In this document: positions 10,628 to 21,309 of the stretch, piece after piece
Position numbering within the stretch: position 1 is the stretch's first letter
How the letters are laid out: each line of letters starts with the position of its first letter
NCBI GenBank assembly: GCA_028571685.1
Contig: CM053143.1
Span: 51,887,208-51,951,207 of the forward strand
Length of the DNA stretch: 64,000 nucleotides
Direction of reading: 5' to 3'
Source of the DNA: Heterohyrax brucei
Lineage: Eukaryota; Chordata; Mammalia; Hyracoidea; Procaviidae
Notes under the pieces: model-generated
What the model was told of the DNA's origin: nothing
Database searches by the model: none
What the model saw: the letters and a program-made list of their open reading frames with translations, nothing else
Program-made: the position numbers and the translations under genes

Positions 10628-13600
10628 TCATAGAGGTCTCATACAGTATTGGTCCCTTTGTCGCTGACTACTTTCACTCAACATAATGGCTTCCAGTTGA
10701 AACCAGGTTAGGAGATGTTTCCTGGAATCATCGTTATTCTTTATCATTGCGTAGTGCTCCATTGAGTATATGTACCATAGTTTACCTATCTATTCTTCTA
10801 TTGTTGGGCATCTGGGTTGATTCCATCTTTTTGCTATTGTGGACTGTGCTGTGATAAACATTCTGGTGCATGTGTCCATTGGTGTGAAAGGCCTTGAATC
10901 TGTAGGATGTATTCCAAGTAGTGGAATTACTGGATCAAATGGTATATCGATATCCATTTTTTTAAGGAAGCACCAGATTGCCTTCCAAGGAGGCTGGACC
11001 ATTTTGCAACCCCACCAACAGTGTAGGAGGGTTCCACTTTCTCCACAGCCTCTCCAGCATTTGTTGTTTTGTGTTTTCTGAATCATGGGCAATCTTGTTG
11101 GGGTGAGATGGTATCTTATTGTTGTCTTGATTTGAATTTCTTTAATAACTAAAGATCGTGAACATGTCTGCATGTGTTTTTGGCTGCCTGGATCTCCTCT
11201 TTAGTGAAGTGTCTGTCCATCTCCTTTGCCCATCGCTTAATTGGATGGTTTATCTTCTTCTTGATATTTTGTAGTATGTTATAGATTATGGAGATCAGGC
11301 ATCGGTCTGACATAGAGTTGCCAAATATTTTTTCCCATTCTGTGGGTGTTCTTTTAATTCTATTAATAAAGTCTTTGGATGAGCAAAACTGTTTGATTCT
11401 TAATAGTTCCCATTTATCTACTTTCTCTTCTGTTGATTGAGGTTTCTCTGACAGATTTTGGAGTCTGTTCTCATTGTGTATGAAAACTTCCATTGTTGTT
11501 CCTACCTTTTCTTGGATGAGCTTTATCGTTTTAGGTTTGATATTTAGGTCTTTTATCCAGTTGGAATTGGTTTTTGTATAAGGTGTAAGATATGGATCTT
11601 GATTCAGTTTATTGCAGATGGATAACCAATTTTGCCAGCACCATTTGTTGAAGATACTGTTTTTACCCCAGTTTAATGTCTTAGGGCCTTTGTCGAATAT
11701 CAACTGTTCATCGACAGATGGTGTCATCTCTGGGGTCTCAATTCTGTTCCATTGATCGATCTGTCTGTTCTTGTACCAGTACCAGGCTGTTTTGACCACT
11801 GTGGCAGTGTAGTATGTTCTAAGATCGGGTAATGAGAGGCCTCCCAGTGTGTTCTTCTTCTTTAGTAGTATCTTACTTATCCGGGGCTTCTTTCCTTTCC
11901 AAACAAAATTGGTGATTTGTTTCTCCATCTCATAAAAAATGATGCTGGAACTTGTATTGGGATTGCAGTATATAAATAATTTGCTTTGGGTAAAATAGAC
12001 ATTTTCACAATGTAAAGTCTTCCTATCCATGAGCAGGGTAGGTTTTTCCATTTATCTAAGTCTCTTTTAGTTTCTTGTAGTAAGGGCTTGTAGTTCTCTT
12101 TGTAAAGGTCTGTTGTTTCTCTGGTTAGATTAATTCCTAGGTACTTTATCTTCTTAGGGGCTATCATAAATGGTATTGATTTGATGATTTCTTCCTTAAC
12201 AGTCTCGTTGTTGGTATAAAGGAATCCTACTGATTTACTTATGTTATCCTGAGACTTTGCAGAACTCTTCTATCAGTTTCGGTAGCTTACTTATAGATTC
12301 TTTGGGATTCTCTGCATATACAATCATATCATCTGTGAACAGGGAGATTTTAACTTCCTCTTTGCCAATGCAGATGCCCTTTATTTCTTGGTCTTGTCTA
12401 ATTGCTCTGGCTAGAACTTCTAGCACAATGTTGAATAGGAGAGGTGAGAGTGGGCATCCTTGTCTAGTTCCTGATCTCAAGGGAAAGTCTTTCAGTCTCT
12501 CTCCATTTAGGATGATGTTGGCAACTGGCTTTGTATAAATGGCCCTTATGGTATTGAGGAATTTGCCATCTATGCCCATTTTGCTAAGAGTTTTTAGCAT
12601 GAATGGATGTTGGACTTTATCAAATGCGTTTTCGGCATTAATGAACAGAATCAGGTGGTCCTTGTCTTTTGTGTTATTTATGTGGTTTATCACATTAATT
12701 GTGTTCCTGATGTTGAACAAGTCTTGCATCCCTGGTATGAATCCCACTTAGTCATGATGGATTATTTTCTTGATATGTTGTTGTATTCTGTTGGCAAGAA
12801 TTTTGTTGAAGATTTTTGCATCTAGGTTCATGAGTGATATCGGTCTGTAGTTCTCTGTCTTTGTTGGATATTTCCCTGGCTTAGGTATCAGGGTTATACT
12901 GGCTTCATAGAATGAGTTTGGGAGTACTCCATCCCTTTCTATACTGTGAAATAGTCTCAGTAGTTTTGGGGATATCTCTTCTCTAAATGCTTGGTAGAAT
13001 TCTGCCGTGAAGCCATCTGGGCCTGGACTTTTTTTTTGATTGGCAGTGTTTTGATGACCTTTTCAGTCTCTTCCTTTGTGATGGGTTTATTAAGTTGTTA
13101 TGCTTCACATTGTGATAATTTGGGTAGGTGGTATGAATCAAGGAATTGGTCCATTTCCCCTAGGTTTTCAAATTTGTTAGAGTACAGTCTTTCATAGTAT
13201 TCTGTTATGATATTTTTTATTTCTGTTGCATCTGTGGTGACAACTCCCCTCTCATTTGTAATTTGAGTTATCTGTTTCCTTTCCTGGTTTTCTTTAGTAA
13301 GTTTAGCCAGTGGTTTATCAATTTTGTTGATCCTTTCAAAAAACCAGCTTTTGGTCTTTTCAGTTTTTTCAATTGTTTTTCTATTCTCTAATTCATTTAG
13401 CTCTGCTCTAATCTTTATGATCTCCTTTCTTCTGGTGCTCGAGGGGTTCCTCTGTTGTTCTCTTTCTACTTGTTCAAGCTGTAGAGTTAGTTCCTTGATT
13501 TGGTTTCTTTCTTCCTTCCAGATGTGTGCATTTATGGAGATAAACAGACCTGTGAGCACTGCTTTGGCTGTATCCCATAGGTTCTGGTAGGAAGTGTTTT

Positions 13601-14439
13601 TGTTCTCATTGGAATCCATGAATTTCTTTAATTCATCCTTGTTTTCCTCTATAACCCATGTTTTTTTGAGTAAGATGTTTTTCAGTTTCCAAGAGTTCCA
13701 CTTTCTATCTCTGTTTTTTCTGCTATTGATTGCAACTTTGATGGCTTTATGATCTGAGAAGATGCTTTCCAGTAATTCAATGGTATGGATTTTGTTGAGC
13801 ATTGCATTATGGCCTATCACGTGGTCAATTCTGGATACTGTTCCTTGTGCACTGGAGAAGAAGGTGTAGTTGTTTGCTGATGGGTGACAAATTCTGTATA
13901 TATCAGTGAGGTTTAGTTGGTTAATTGTGTCAGTGTGGTCTTCTGTATCTTTACTGAGCTTTTTTCTAGATGATCTGTTTAGTAATGAGAGTGGAGTGTT
14001 AAAAGTCTCCCACTATTATTGTGGAGTCATCTAACTCTCTTTTGAGCGTAGTCAGTGTTTCTTCGACATATTTAGGTTCTCTGATATTAGGTGCATAAAT
14101 ATTTAATATAGTTAAGTCTTGCTTGTGTACTGAACCTTTCAGCAATAAATAGTGTCCGTCTTTGTCCATGATGGTGGATTTGACATTAAAATTGATTTTG
14201 TCTGAGATTAGAATTGCCACCCCTGCTCTTCTTTGTTCATTATTAGCTTGATTTATATTCTTCCATCCTTTAATTTCCAGTTCGTTCCTGTCTTTAGGTC
14301 TCAAGTGAGTTTCTTGTAGACAACATATGGATGGGTCATGTCTTTTAATACAAAATGTCACTCAATGTCTCTTTACGGGAGCATTCAGTCCATTCACATT
14401 CAGTATAATTATTGATAGATATGTGTTCACTGCTGCCAT
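10628..14439 (-). pseudogene. L1 ORF2 (endonuclease/reverse transcriptase), disrupted, copy 1
   Basis: ORF2 protein nicks target DNA and reverse-transcribes L1 RNA. The start chosen is the ATG at 14,439, followed by the conserved NVNGLNAPVKRH segment. The apurinic-type endonuclease shows QETHL (E), LNIYAPN, GDF and, in the next surviving frame, SDH. The reverse transcriptase shows [14 protein letters not shown] and the catalytic motif at 12,328-12,339, which reads FTDD instead of FADD. The C-terminus keeps the CX3CX7HX4C cysteine-rich motif (CWRGC...H...C). Lesions: a TGA at 14,362-14,364 just after KRH; one extra base after GAC in GDF-N (14,001-14,004); an in-frame stop near 13,098; a TAA in HHD-stop-VGFIPG (12,748-12,750); and frameshifts near 11,930 and 11,180. 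The surviving segments are 14,361-13,999, 13,820-13,098, 12,747-12,244, 12,167-11,877, 12,051-11,149 and 11,173-10,790. About 1,270 codons in total is normal for L1. Confidence 0.93.
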
Positions 14440-14861
14440 TGTGATAGGTTTATTTTTATGTTGATGTTTTCTCTGTTGTTCTTAGTAGTCTCTTCTGGGA
14501 CACTCTTTTTTGTGAGTTGGTTTTTCACCTTTTTCAGAGCTGGTTTTGTGGTTGTTGAGACTCCTGTGTTACATTTCTTGAAAAGGTATGATACGTCTTT
14601 GTTGTGCTTTACAGCTGCCCCTATAATCCCCCTTAATAAACTATATATAAACCCAATTTTAATTACTACAAGTCTTGTCATCTTCCTCTTGATCTGGAAG
14701 GACTATAACAACTGTAGTACATCCTTCTTTTTAATATGATCACACCATAATTTTCATGATGATCATTGGATTGCTTCTTTCCTTATCAAATCTGTGATTG
14801 GCTTTGGAGCCTTCCTTAACTGGGTAGAGTTTAGAGTAGTATGTCATTCTAAAATATAAAG

Positions 14862-15844
14862 TTAGTGGTTTTGTTCTTCTAAGCCAGAGCCAAGAACTTC
14901 TTTCAGTATTTCTTGTAGTTTTGGTTTGATGTTTACAAAGTCTCTGAGTTTCTGTTTATCTGGGAATGTCTTAATTTCATTTTTGTATTTGAAAGATAGT
15001 TTTGCAGGATATATAATTCTTGGTTGGAAGTTCTTCTCCTTCAAGGCTTTGAATGTATCATGCCACTGTCTCTGTGCCAGCATGGTTTCTGCTGAGAAAT
15101 CTGAAGAGAGCCTACAGGGTTTCCCTCTGAATGTTAGCTTTGCTTTGAGTCTTGCTGCCTTTAGGAGTTGCTGCTTATGTTTCATTTTTTTGAGCTTGAT
15201 TGTAATATGTCTTGGAGTACTTCTTTTGACATCTATATTGGGTGGTGTTTGGCTTGGCCATTGGGTGGTGTAGTATTTGCATCTGAGATGTCTGTATTCT
15301 CTTCCTTCATGATTTCTGGGAAGTTTTGTTTCAGCAGCTCAGCAACAATACTCTCTGTGTTCTCAGGTGTCTCATCCTGTTCAGGGACTCCAATTAATCG
15401 CAGGTTGTTCCTCTTAATAGAGTCCCACATGCTTCTTAATGTTTCTCCATTTTTCTTGTTTCTTTTTTCTGATTTCTGCTCATAGATACTGGCCTCAGTA
15501 GCTCTGTCTTCCAAGTCAGAAATTCTTTTTTCCATTTGTTCCATTCTGTTTTCTTGGCTTTGCATGGAAGTTTCTATGTCTTTGACTTTGTTCTTGATCT
15601 GTTGGATTTCAGAGTGCTGGTGTTCCATCAGATCAAACATGTTGCTTAATTTTTCATTTTGTTCTGCTGCATTTTGTATAAGGTCTAGAAGGGCTCTGTA
15701 TATAATAATTTTGTATTCACTTCCTGATGCTTTCATAAAAGTTTCTTCATCTGGAAAACTCCTTTGTTGCTTTGCTTGGGAGCCTTCTGAAGCCATGGCT
15801 GATTGCTTGTATGCCAAAATTGTCTGTTGCTTTTTGGGACCCAT
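14862..15844 (-). pseudogene. L1 ORF1 (RNA-binding chaperone), disrupted, copy 1
   Basis: ORF1 protein is the trimeric RNA-binding partner of ORF2 in the L1 ribonucleoprotein. The frame opens at ATG 15,844 (MGPKKQQT) with a short basic N-terminus. A heptad-like coiled coil follows (about residues 60-120, rich in E, K, Q, M and L). The RRM-like core comes next (MWDSIKRNNLRLIGVPE), and then the C-terminal domain in a second frame at 15,185-14,862 (QPRIIYPAKLSF, FPDKQKLRDF). The break is a 23-bp tandem duplication: 'attgggtggtgt' occurs at 15,237-15,248 and again at 15,260-15,271. Copy 2 has only one unit. The total length of about 325 codons is typical. Confidence 0.92.
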
Positions 15845-16830
15845 GTGAGGATATAGAGGCTGGAAGAGGTACTGTGAAGATGGACTGCAGATGTTTCTCT
15901 AGGCTGTCTTCAAATGTAAAGCAAAAGGTATGTGACCAGTTCACAAGTCAGTTAGGTTTTCAGGTGTAGAGGTCCTACTTCTCAACTTGCAAAATAAGTG
16001 CCACTATATCCAACCCCAGATGATACAAACTAGTTCAGAATGCAGCAATGCTACTGCCTTGTTGGCCTGTGATGACAGGGCCGAGGACACTGCTTAGAGT
16101 GCTGCTTTTCTGATAGAAAGGTACTCTCCTGTGGGAAGCCTCTGGCTCCTAAGCTAAGAATTAGGTCCAGCTGCGGACACCGTATCCAAGATGGCGTCCT
16201 CCACACAGGCAGCAGACAGAGGGGCTAAAGATGCCGAGATGTAGTGATTCCTCTGATTCTGTTGCAGGACCCCGAAAGCAGGTGGCACTGGGTAAATTAC
16301 TGCTTTTCTGTCGGAGAAGCGCTGTCCTGTTTGCAGGCGCTGGCTCCCAGGCTAAGACTGAAGTCCCACTAGAATCTCCGTATCCAACATGTCCCGTACA
16401 CTGGCTGCGAAACTCCGGTACAAACCCTGCCAAGGCAGATATGAAAGGAAAGGCTCAAAGTGGCTAGATTAACAGAGTCCTAAGCCTGGCTCTCAATATT
16501 TGTGAATTTAGCGTGCCTGTCCCCCCCAGCAGTGTGTCTGAGTCTAGCTGCTAGGCAAGACCCTACTCCACCCGCCAGCCAAGACAGAGGAGAAAAAAAA
16601 GTCTAAATGGTGCGTTTACGTTCAGTCCGCGAGAGCCAGGGCTAGCCAGGCACGGAAGTCAGTGAAAGAGAGGAGGTTTTTCGCTCAGTGGTATGAAGTT
16701 CAAAGTAAGAGCCCTGTGCCATGTCCTGGGGCTGATTAGGTGACCAGAAGGCTCTGTTTGATTATCAATTCAGGTCTTGGTTTCTAGAGGGATATAAGGA
16801 GACGTGGGCTTAGTCCGCCAACTTGACTGT
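15845..16830 (-). promoter_or_regulatory. L1 5'UTR with two promoter monomers, copy 1
   Basis: This GC-richer leader contains two related units about 198 bp apart. One runs 16,102-16,200 (from 'ctgcttttctgatagaaag' to 'ccaagatggcgtcct'). The other runs 16,300-16,396 (from 'ctgcttttctgtcgg' to 'gtatccaacatgtcc'). Both contain 'gctaag' followed by a conserved 'gtatccaa' end. The motif 'ccaagatggcg' at 16,187-16,197 fits a YY1 site, a factor known to bind the L1 promoter in other mammals. This is inferred to be the internal RNA polymerase II promoter. The 90-codon frame at 16,161-16,433 is not coding. Confidence 0.75.
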
Positions 16831-17327
16831 GCCCCTCAGGGTATTTCTGATACTGAAACTGGAGATGAAGTTCTTTAGTAGGCTGACATGCATGGTGCCA
16901 CATAAGGAACAATATTCTTACTAGAAACACACTGTCCATCTTTCACTACCGGTTCATGGCTTCAGCATACTTCATTCAAGAGCACTTCAGTAGATGTGAT
17001 TCTGTTGTCCATGAAGAGGGAGGTGGGCGCAGGGAGAGAAAAGATTAGAAGAGTGGGTGCTATAACATTCAGTCATGAAGTTCTCTAGTTTTTCTGGCAT
17101 AATTCAGGGAAAGATTTTATCAGAGGAATATATAGTTTGCATATACTCAAGCTGTCTTTCATAAAAATTATTTCCTTCAGCTGAATCTTTAAAGGCATTC
17201 ATCTACTGTGAGTTGAAGATTAATTCCAGTGTCAAATATATGGAATGCAGATATTCTGGATTAGCTCAGTCTTAGGCTTGAACAATCAGTCAAACTTGGG
17301 ATAGAGTTTACATCCTCCAAGAAGTCT
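16831..17327. other. Anonymous intergenic sequence
   Basis: Flank between the 5' end of L1 copy 1 and an older L1 3' fragment. I see no gene and no repeat I can name. Confidence 0.45.
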
Positions 17328-17460
17328 TTTTTTTATTGTGATTAAGTGATAGTTTATAACTAAAGTCAATTAGCCATAGAAAACCCAATACACACTCCTG
17401 TATGTAACTATAGCTGTTCTCTCAAACCTGTGACAGCACACTCCTCCTTTCCACCGTATA
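17328..17460 (-). mobile_element. Truncated 3' end of an older L1 subfamily
   Basis: A T-run (17,328-17,335) is followed by 'attgtgattaagtgatagtt' and 'ctcctttccaccgtat', which parallel the 3'UTR of the older L1 at 59,945-60,130 ('attgtgctttaagtgagagt', 'ctcctttccgccttgtat'). The piece stops abruptly where the mariner-derived element begins. Confidence 0.7.
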
Positions 17461-18020
17461 CGAGGTCTGACAATTAAGTCCTCGAACTTAATTGTTCTAA
17501 GACCTATGTACTTCATTGCCGAATATCACTACAGTTGCCTTTGAAATACTCTCCTTGGGAAACTATATGCTGACACTAGCACCTAGTCCACTCTTCAAAG
17601 CAATATTGGAACTCTTTCTGGAATGGCCGTTGTAAATGGTGGCACAGTGGCAAGTTTGTGAACTTAATTGTATAGTTGTCTGTGAAGGAGTTTTTAGTCA
17701 GTAGACAAATAACTATATTGGAATACCCTCCTTACTCACCTGATATGGCCCCCAGCAATTTTTTCCTTACCCAAAGGTAAAGGAAATACTGAAAGGAAGA
17801 GATTTTGATGATATTCAGGACATCAAGTGTAATATGATGCCAACTCTAATGGCCATTCCAGAAAAAAGTTTCAAAATTACTTTGAAGGATGGACTAGGTG
17901 CTGGTGCTGGTGTGTACCTTTTAACGGGAGTACTTCAAAGGTGACATAGTGATATTCAGTGATGAGGTATGTACCACTTTTTCTGGGATGAGTTTGTGAA
18001 CTTAATTGTCAGACTTCATC
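17461..18020 (+). mobile_element. Non-autonomous mariner-derived foldback element, copy B
   Basis: The left end 'gaggtctgacaattaagt' is inverted at the right end ('acttaattgtcagacttc'). The long arms are about 17,461-17,630 and 17,840-18,020. The interior (about 17,680-17,840) encodes a mariner transposase fragment reading YPPYSPDMAPSNFFLYPK, the segment around the third catalytic residue. That position is N here instead of D. A second, internal copy of the end sequence ('gtttgtgaacttaattgt', 17,653-17,670) sits at the arm/interior junction. The same layout occurs in copy A at 5,618-6,180 on the other strand, so this is an amplified deletion derivative and not a one-off decay product. Confidence 0.82.
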
Positions 18021-18184
18021 CATTATGGGATTGCAATGAATGTCACAAAACAGTATGTGTATTATTGTTTAGTGAGAAACTAATTTTCTCTGTAAACCTC
18101 CATCTAGAGCACAATAAAAAAGTGCTTGATATGAAAAAAAGAATAGGCCAAAATTGAACAAACAGTAAGAGAATGGTAAAAGAA

Positions 18185-20740
18185 GACCACAGCCAACAGA
18201 AGAAAGGAAATAATAAAATTACAGCTTAAATGAACAGAAAGAAGAACAGAAAAACAGCAGAAAGAGTTTTATATAGCTAACTGATACTTTGAAAAAATCA
18301 ACAAAATTGACAAACCATTGGCCAAACTGACAAAACGAAAATAGGAGAGAAAGTAAGTAACCCAAATAAGAAATGAAATTGGGAACATTATGACAGACCC
18401 AACTGAAATAAAAGGGATCATAACAGAATTCTATGAAAAATTGTGTTTCAACAAATTTAGATACTAGAAGAAATGGACAAATTTACGGAAACACGCTTCC
18501 TACCTAAACTAACACAAACTGAGAAAAAAACCTGAACAGACCCATTACAAAACATTGAAGAGACAGTTATAGAAGTTCATACTAACAACAATAGCAACAA
18601 AAAGCCCTGTCCCAGACAGTTTTACTGGAGAAATCTACCAAACATTCTGGGAAGTGCTCATGTCAACACTGCTCAAACTATTTCAAAGGGTGGTAAAAGA
18701 AGAAAAAAAAATACTCCTAAATTCATTTTGTGAAGCCAGCATAATCCTGATACAACAGACAGCATAGACACCACACACGCAAAGAAAATAAAAGAAGGCA
18801 AGGCAATTACAGAACAGTGTCTGTTATGACTACAGATGCAAGAATTCCCAACAAAATTTTAGGAGATAGAATTCAGTGTTGTATTAAAAAAATAATATGC
18901 CACAATCAAGTAGGATTCATACCACATCACCACTTGATAGGAAAAAAGAATCACATGACCATCTCAAATGACACAGAAAAGATGTTTGATGAAGTCCAAC
19001 ATCCATTCCTGATAAGAGCTCTTAATGAAATAGGAATAGAAGGAAAATTCCTCAATATTTAAAGCATGTGTATACAAAATTGACAACTAGTAGTATCATT
19101 TTTAATGACAAGAGGCTTAAGCTTCCCTCCTGAGAATGGGTACAAGATCCTTTATCATCACTTGTATTTAATACTGTGCTGGAAGTCCTAGCTAGAGCAA
19201 TAAGGCAAGAAAAAGAAATAAATGGCATCCAGATTAGAAAGGAAGAGATAAAACTATTCAGATTTGCAGCTATTATTATTTTATACATGAGGACCCCAAA
19301 GGTTTCACAAGAAAACAAGTGGAACTAATAGATTCAGCAGAGAACCAGGATGTAAGATTAACATACAAAATCAATTGCTTTCCTACATACCGACAAAGTG
19401 AACTTTGAAAAGGAAATCAGGAAAACAACTCCCTTTGTAATGACTCCTGAAAAGATAAAATAGTTAAGAATAAATCAAATGAGGTATGTAAGAGACATAT
19501 ACAAAGAAAGACCAATGCTTTATTATAAGAATCTAAAAAAGACCTATGTAAATGGGGAAACGTACCATGCTCATGAACAGGAAGATTCAACATCATAAAA
19601 ATGTCAGTCCTACCCAAAGTGATGGTCATGGATCGAGTTGTGTCCACCCAAAAATATGTGTAGCCATGTGGCTGGGCCATGATTGCAGCGTCTTGTGACT
19701 GCCATCTATTTTGTGGTTTTCCTATGTTGTATGTTAAAGGATTAGGGTGGGACTGTGAATCCCTTTATAAGATCACCTCCCTGCTCTACTGTAAAGGGAG
19801 TTTCCCTGGAGTATGGCTTGCCCCACCCTTAATCCTTTCATCCTACGAGAGATAAAAGGACAGAGAAACAGGCTGAGAATTGGGAACCTCACACCACCAA
19901 GAAAGCAGCACTGGGGGAAGAGCACATCCTTCAGACCTGTGCCAGGATGCTCCCTGAACAGAGACTGATGCAGTACCGGACTTTCCCCCTGAGCCAACAA
20001 GGGTAAAGCCTTCCCCTGGAGTGGACAGCCTGAATATGGACTTGCAGCCTACCAGACTATGTAAGAATAAACCTACCTTTGTTAAAGCCGTCCACTCTTG
20101 GTATTTTTGTTAGAGCAGCCCTAGCTGACTAAAACAGTGATCTGCAGATATAATGCAATCCCAATCCAAATACTGACGGCATTTTCTTTAATAAGAGGGA
20201 TAAACTAATTCTCAGCTTTATACAGAAAGGAAGGAGGCAATGGATAAACAAAGCATTACTGAAAAAAAGAACAAAAGGAGTCCTCTCATACTACCTGAAC
20301 TTACTATACAGTTGCAGTAGTGAAAATGGTCTAATACTCGTACAATGACAGACAGACACATAGACCTACAGAACAGAATCAAGAACTCAGATGTAAATCC
20401 ACCCATCTATGGTCAGCTGATGTTTGAGAATATACCAGGGTCCATTAAATGGAAAAAACAAATAGCCTTTTTAACAAATGGTGCTGGTGAAACTGGATCT
20501 CTCTCTGTAAAAAACGTGAAAAGAGATCCATACCTTACACCATACACAAAAACTAACAGTGGATCAAAGACATAAATATAAAACCAAAATAATAAATATC
20601 ATGAATGGAAAAATAGGGAGATTGCTAGAAGCCCTAATGTGTGACATAAATTCAATATAATCTGTAACTCCCAATGCAAAAAGACCAGAAAACAAAATAA
20701 CTGGGAGCTCCGAAAAATTTGACACTTGTGCTCATCAAAG
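18185..20740 (+). mobile_element. Older L1 ORF2 remnant, interrupted by a solo LTR
   Basis: On the plus strand the sequence follows L1 ORF2 from the region before the reverse transcriptase ('gaagaaaggaaataataaaa') through the palm to the C-terminal third. Surviving protein pieces include HNQVGFIPH and DEVQHPFLIRALNEIGIEGKF (18,817-19,062) and [13 protein letters not shown] (20,345-20,575). It is riddled with stops and frameshifts. A solo LTR splits it at 19,623-20,136, and across that LTR the L1 reads continuously ('cccaaagtgatctgcag'). It ends at a SINE (20,741), beyond which I cannot follow L1 sequence. Confidence 0.88.
19623..20136 (+). mobile_element. MaLR-type solo LTR inserted in L1
   Basis: It begins 'tggtcatggatcgagttgtg' and ends 'ctgactaaaaca', the TG...CA form of a retroviral-type LTR. 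It has the internal 'gttagagcagccctagctgact' style end of the MaLR class and an 'aataaac' polyadenylation-like signal at 20,067. The bases 'gtga' (five if the ambiguous edge base is included) are repeated on both sides (19,619-19,622 and 20,137-20,140) and occur once in intact L1s. It has no internal retroviral region, so it arose by recombination between two LTRs. The frame at 19,773-20,000 is not a gene. Confidence 0.85.
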
Positions 20741-20960
20741 CCGAGCCAAGTGCTGTCTAGTCAGATCCGACTGATGGCGACCCTAGGGGCCAGGGTAGAA
20801 CTGACCCCCAGCGTATTCAAGGAGCGCCTGGTGGATTTGAACTGCTGACCTTGTGGATAGAGTAGGACTGCCCCGTACTGGTTTCCAAGGAGTGGCTGGT
20901 GATTCGAACGGCCAACCTTTCTGTTAGCGGCGAGTTCTTAACCAGGTTGCCACCAGTTCT
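20741..20960 (-). mobile_element. AfroSINE with internal duplication
   Basis: Read on the minus strand, the head is 'agaactggtggcaacctggt' (20,941-20,960) and the tail ends in 'cacttggctcgg'. Two tail-proximal units are present in tandem: 'aaggagcgcctggtggattt' at 20,820 and 'aaggagtggctggtgattcg' at 20,887. The element is therefore a partial dimer. 'caaag' flanks both ends. Confidence 0.85.
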
Positions 20961-21309
20961 CTATACAAAGATTAGATAGGCCTATGAAGCAAACTGTAAC
21001 ACATGTGAGGAACATCCATTTTAGTTTAATCAAGTATACATGATCCAAGGTGCAACATCTGTCACAAAGCAGAGAGGGCAGGAAAGGACAGGAAAACTGG
21101 GAAAATGAACATGTGACTTAAGGTGGAAAGGGAAAGAAGCAGAATGCTGATGCATTGTGGGTTTGCAGCCAGTGTTACAAAACTGTTTTTGAATGAGACA
21201 CTAATTTGTGTTATAAGCTTTTACTTAAAACACGTTAAAAAATAGCATTTAGATAACTTTCTTTCTGTGTTATTTTTTATAAATAAGTTTTATGTAAGTT
21301 GTGTATCTG
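20961..21309. other. Anonymous sequence
   Basis: No supported gene or repeat. The expected continuation of the older L1 is not visible, so there may have been a deletion. Confidence 0.4.

Larger units (their letters stand above)
9626..16830 (-). mobile_element. Full-length L1 retrotransposon, copy 1 (7.2 kb)
   Basis: A complete L1 in order on the minus strand: 5'UTR (15,845-16,830), ORF1 (15,844-14,862), an inter-ORF spacer of about 420 bp, ORF2 (14,439-10,628), a 1-kb 3'UTR with a G-rich tract, and an A-tail seen as the T-run from 9,626. Its length matches copy 2 (28,737-35,936) to within a few bases, and the two align with only a few differences per hundred bases where I compared them. Both ORFs are broken, so it cannot move on its own. 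The target duplication is unclear: only 'tgtgcc' is shared (9,614-9,619 and 16,828-16,833). Confidence 0.95.

Noticed and set aside
10839..11081. Antisense frame conserved between both L1 copies (also 29,956-30,252)
   Set aside because: It is the reverse of the conserved ORF2 C-terminus; conservation is explained by ORF2.
14427..14681. 84-codon frame just upstream of ORF2 in L1 copy 1
   Set aside because: The matching stretch in copy 2 has stops, so it is spacer and not a third L1 protein.
9614..16833. 'tgtgcc' as the target duplication of L1 copy 1
   Set aside because: Only 6 bp and not adjacent to the A-tail on the left; too weak to claim.
20961..21309. 3' continuation of the older plus-strand L1
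   Set aside because: I could not match this stretch to L1 sequence, so I ended the element at the SINE.
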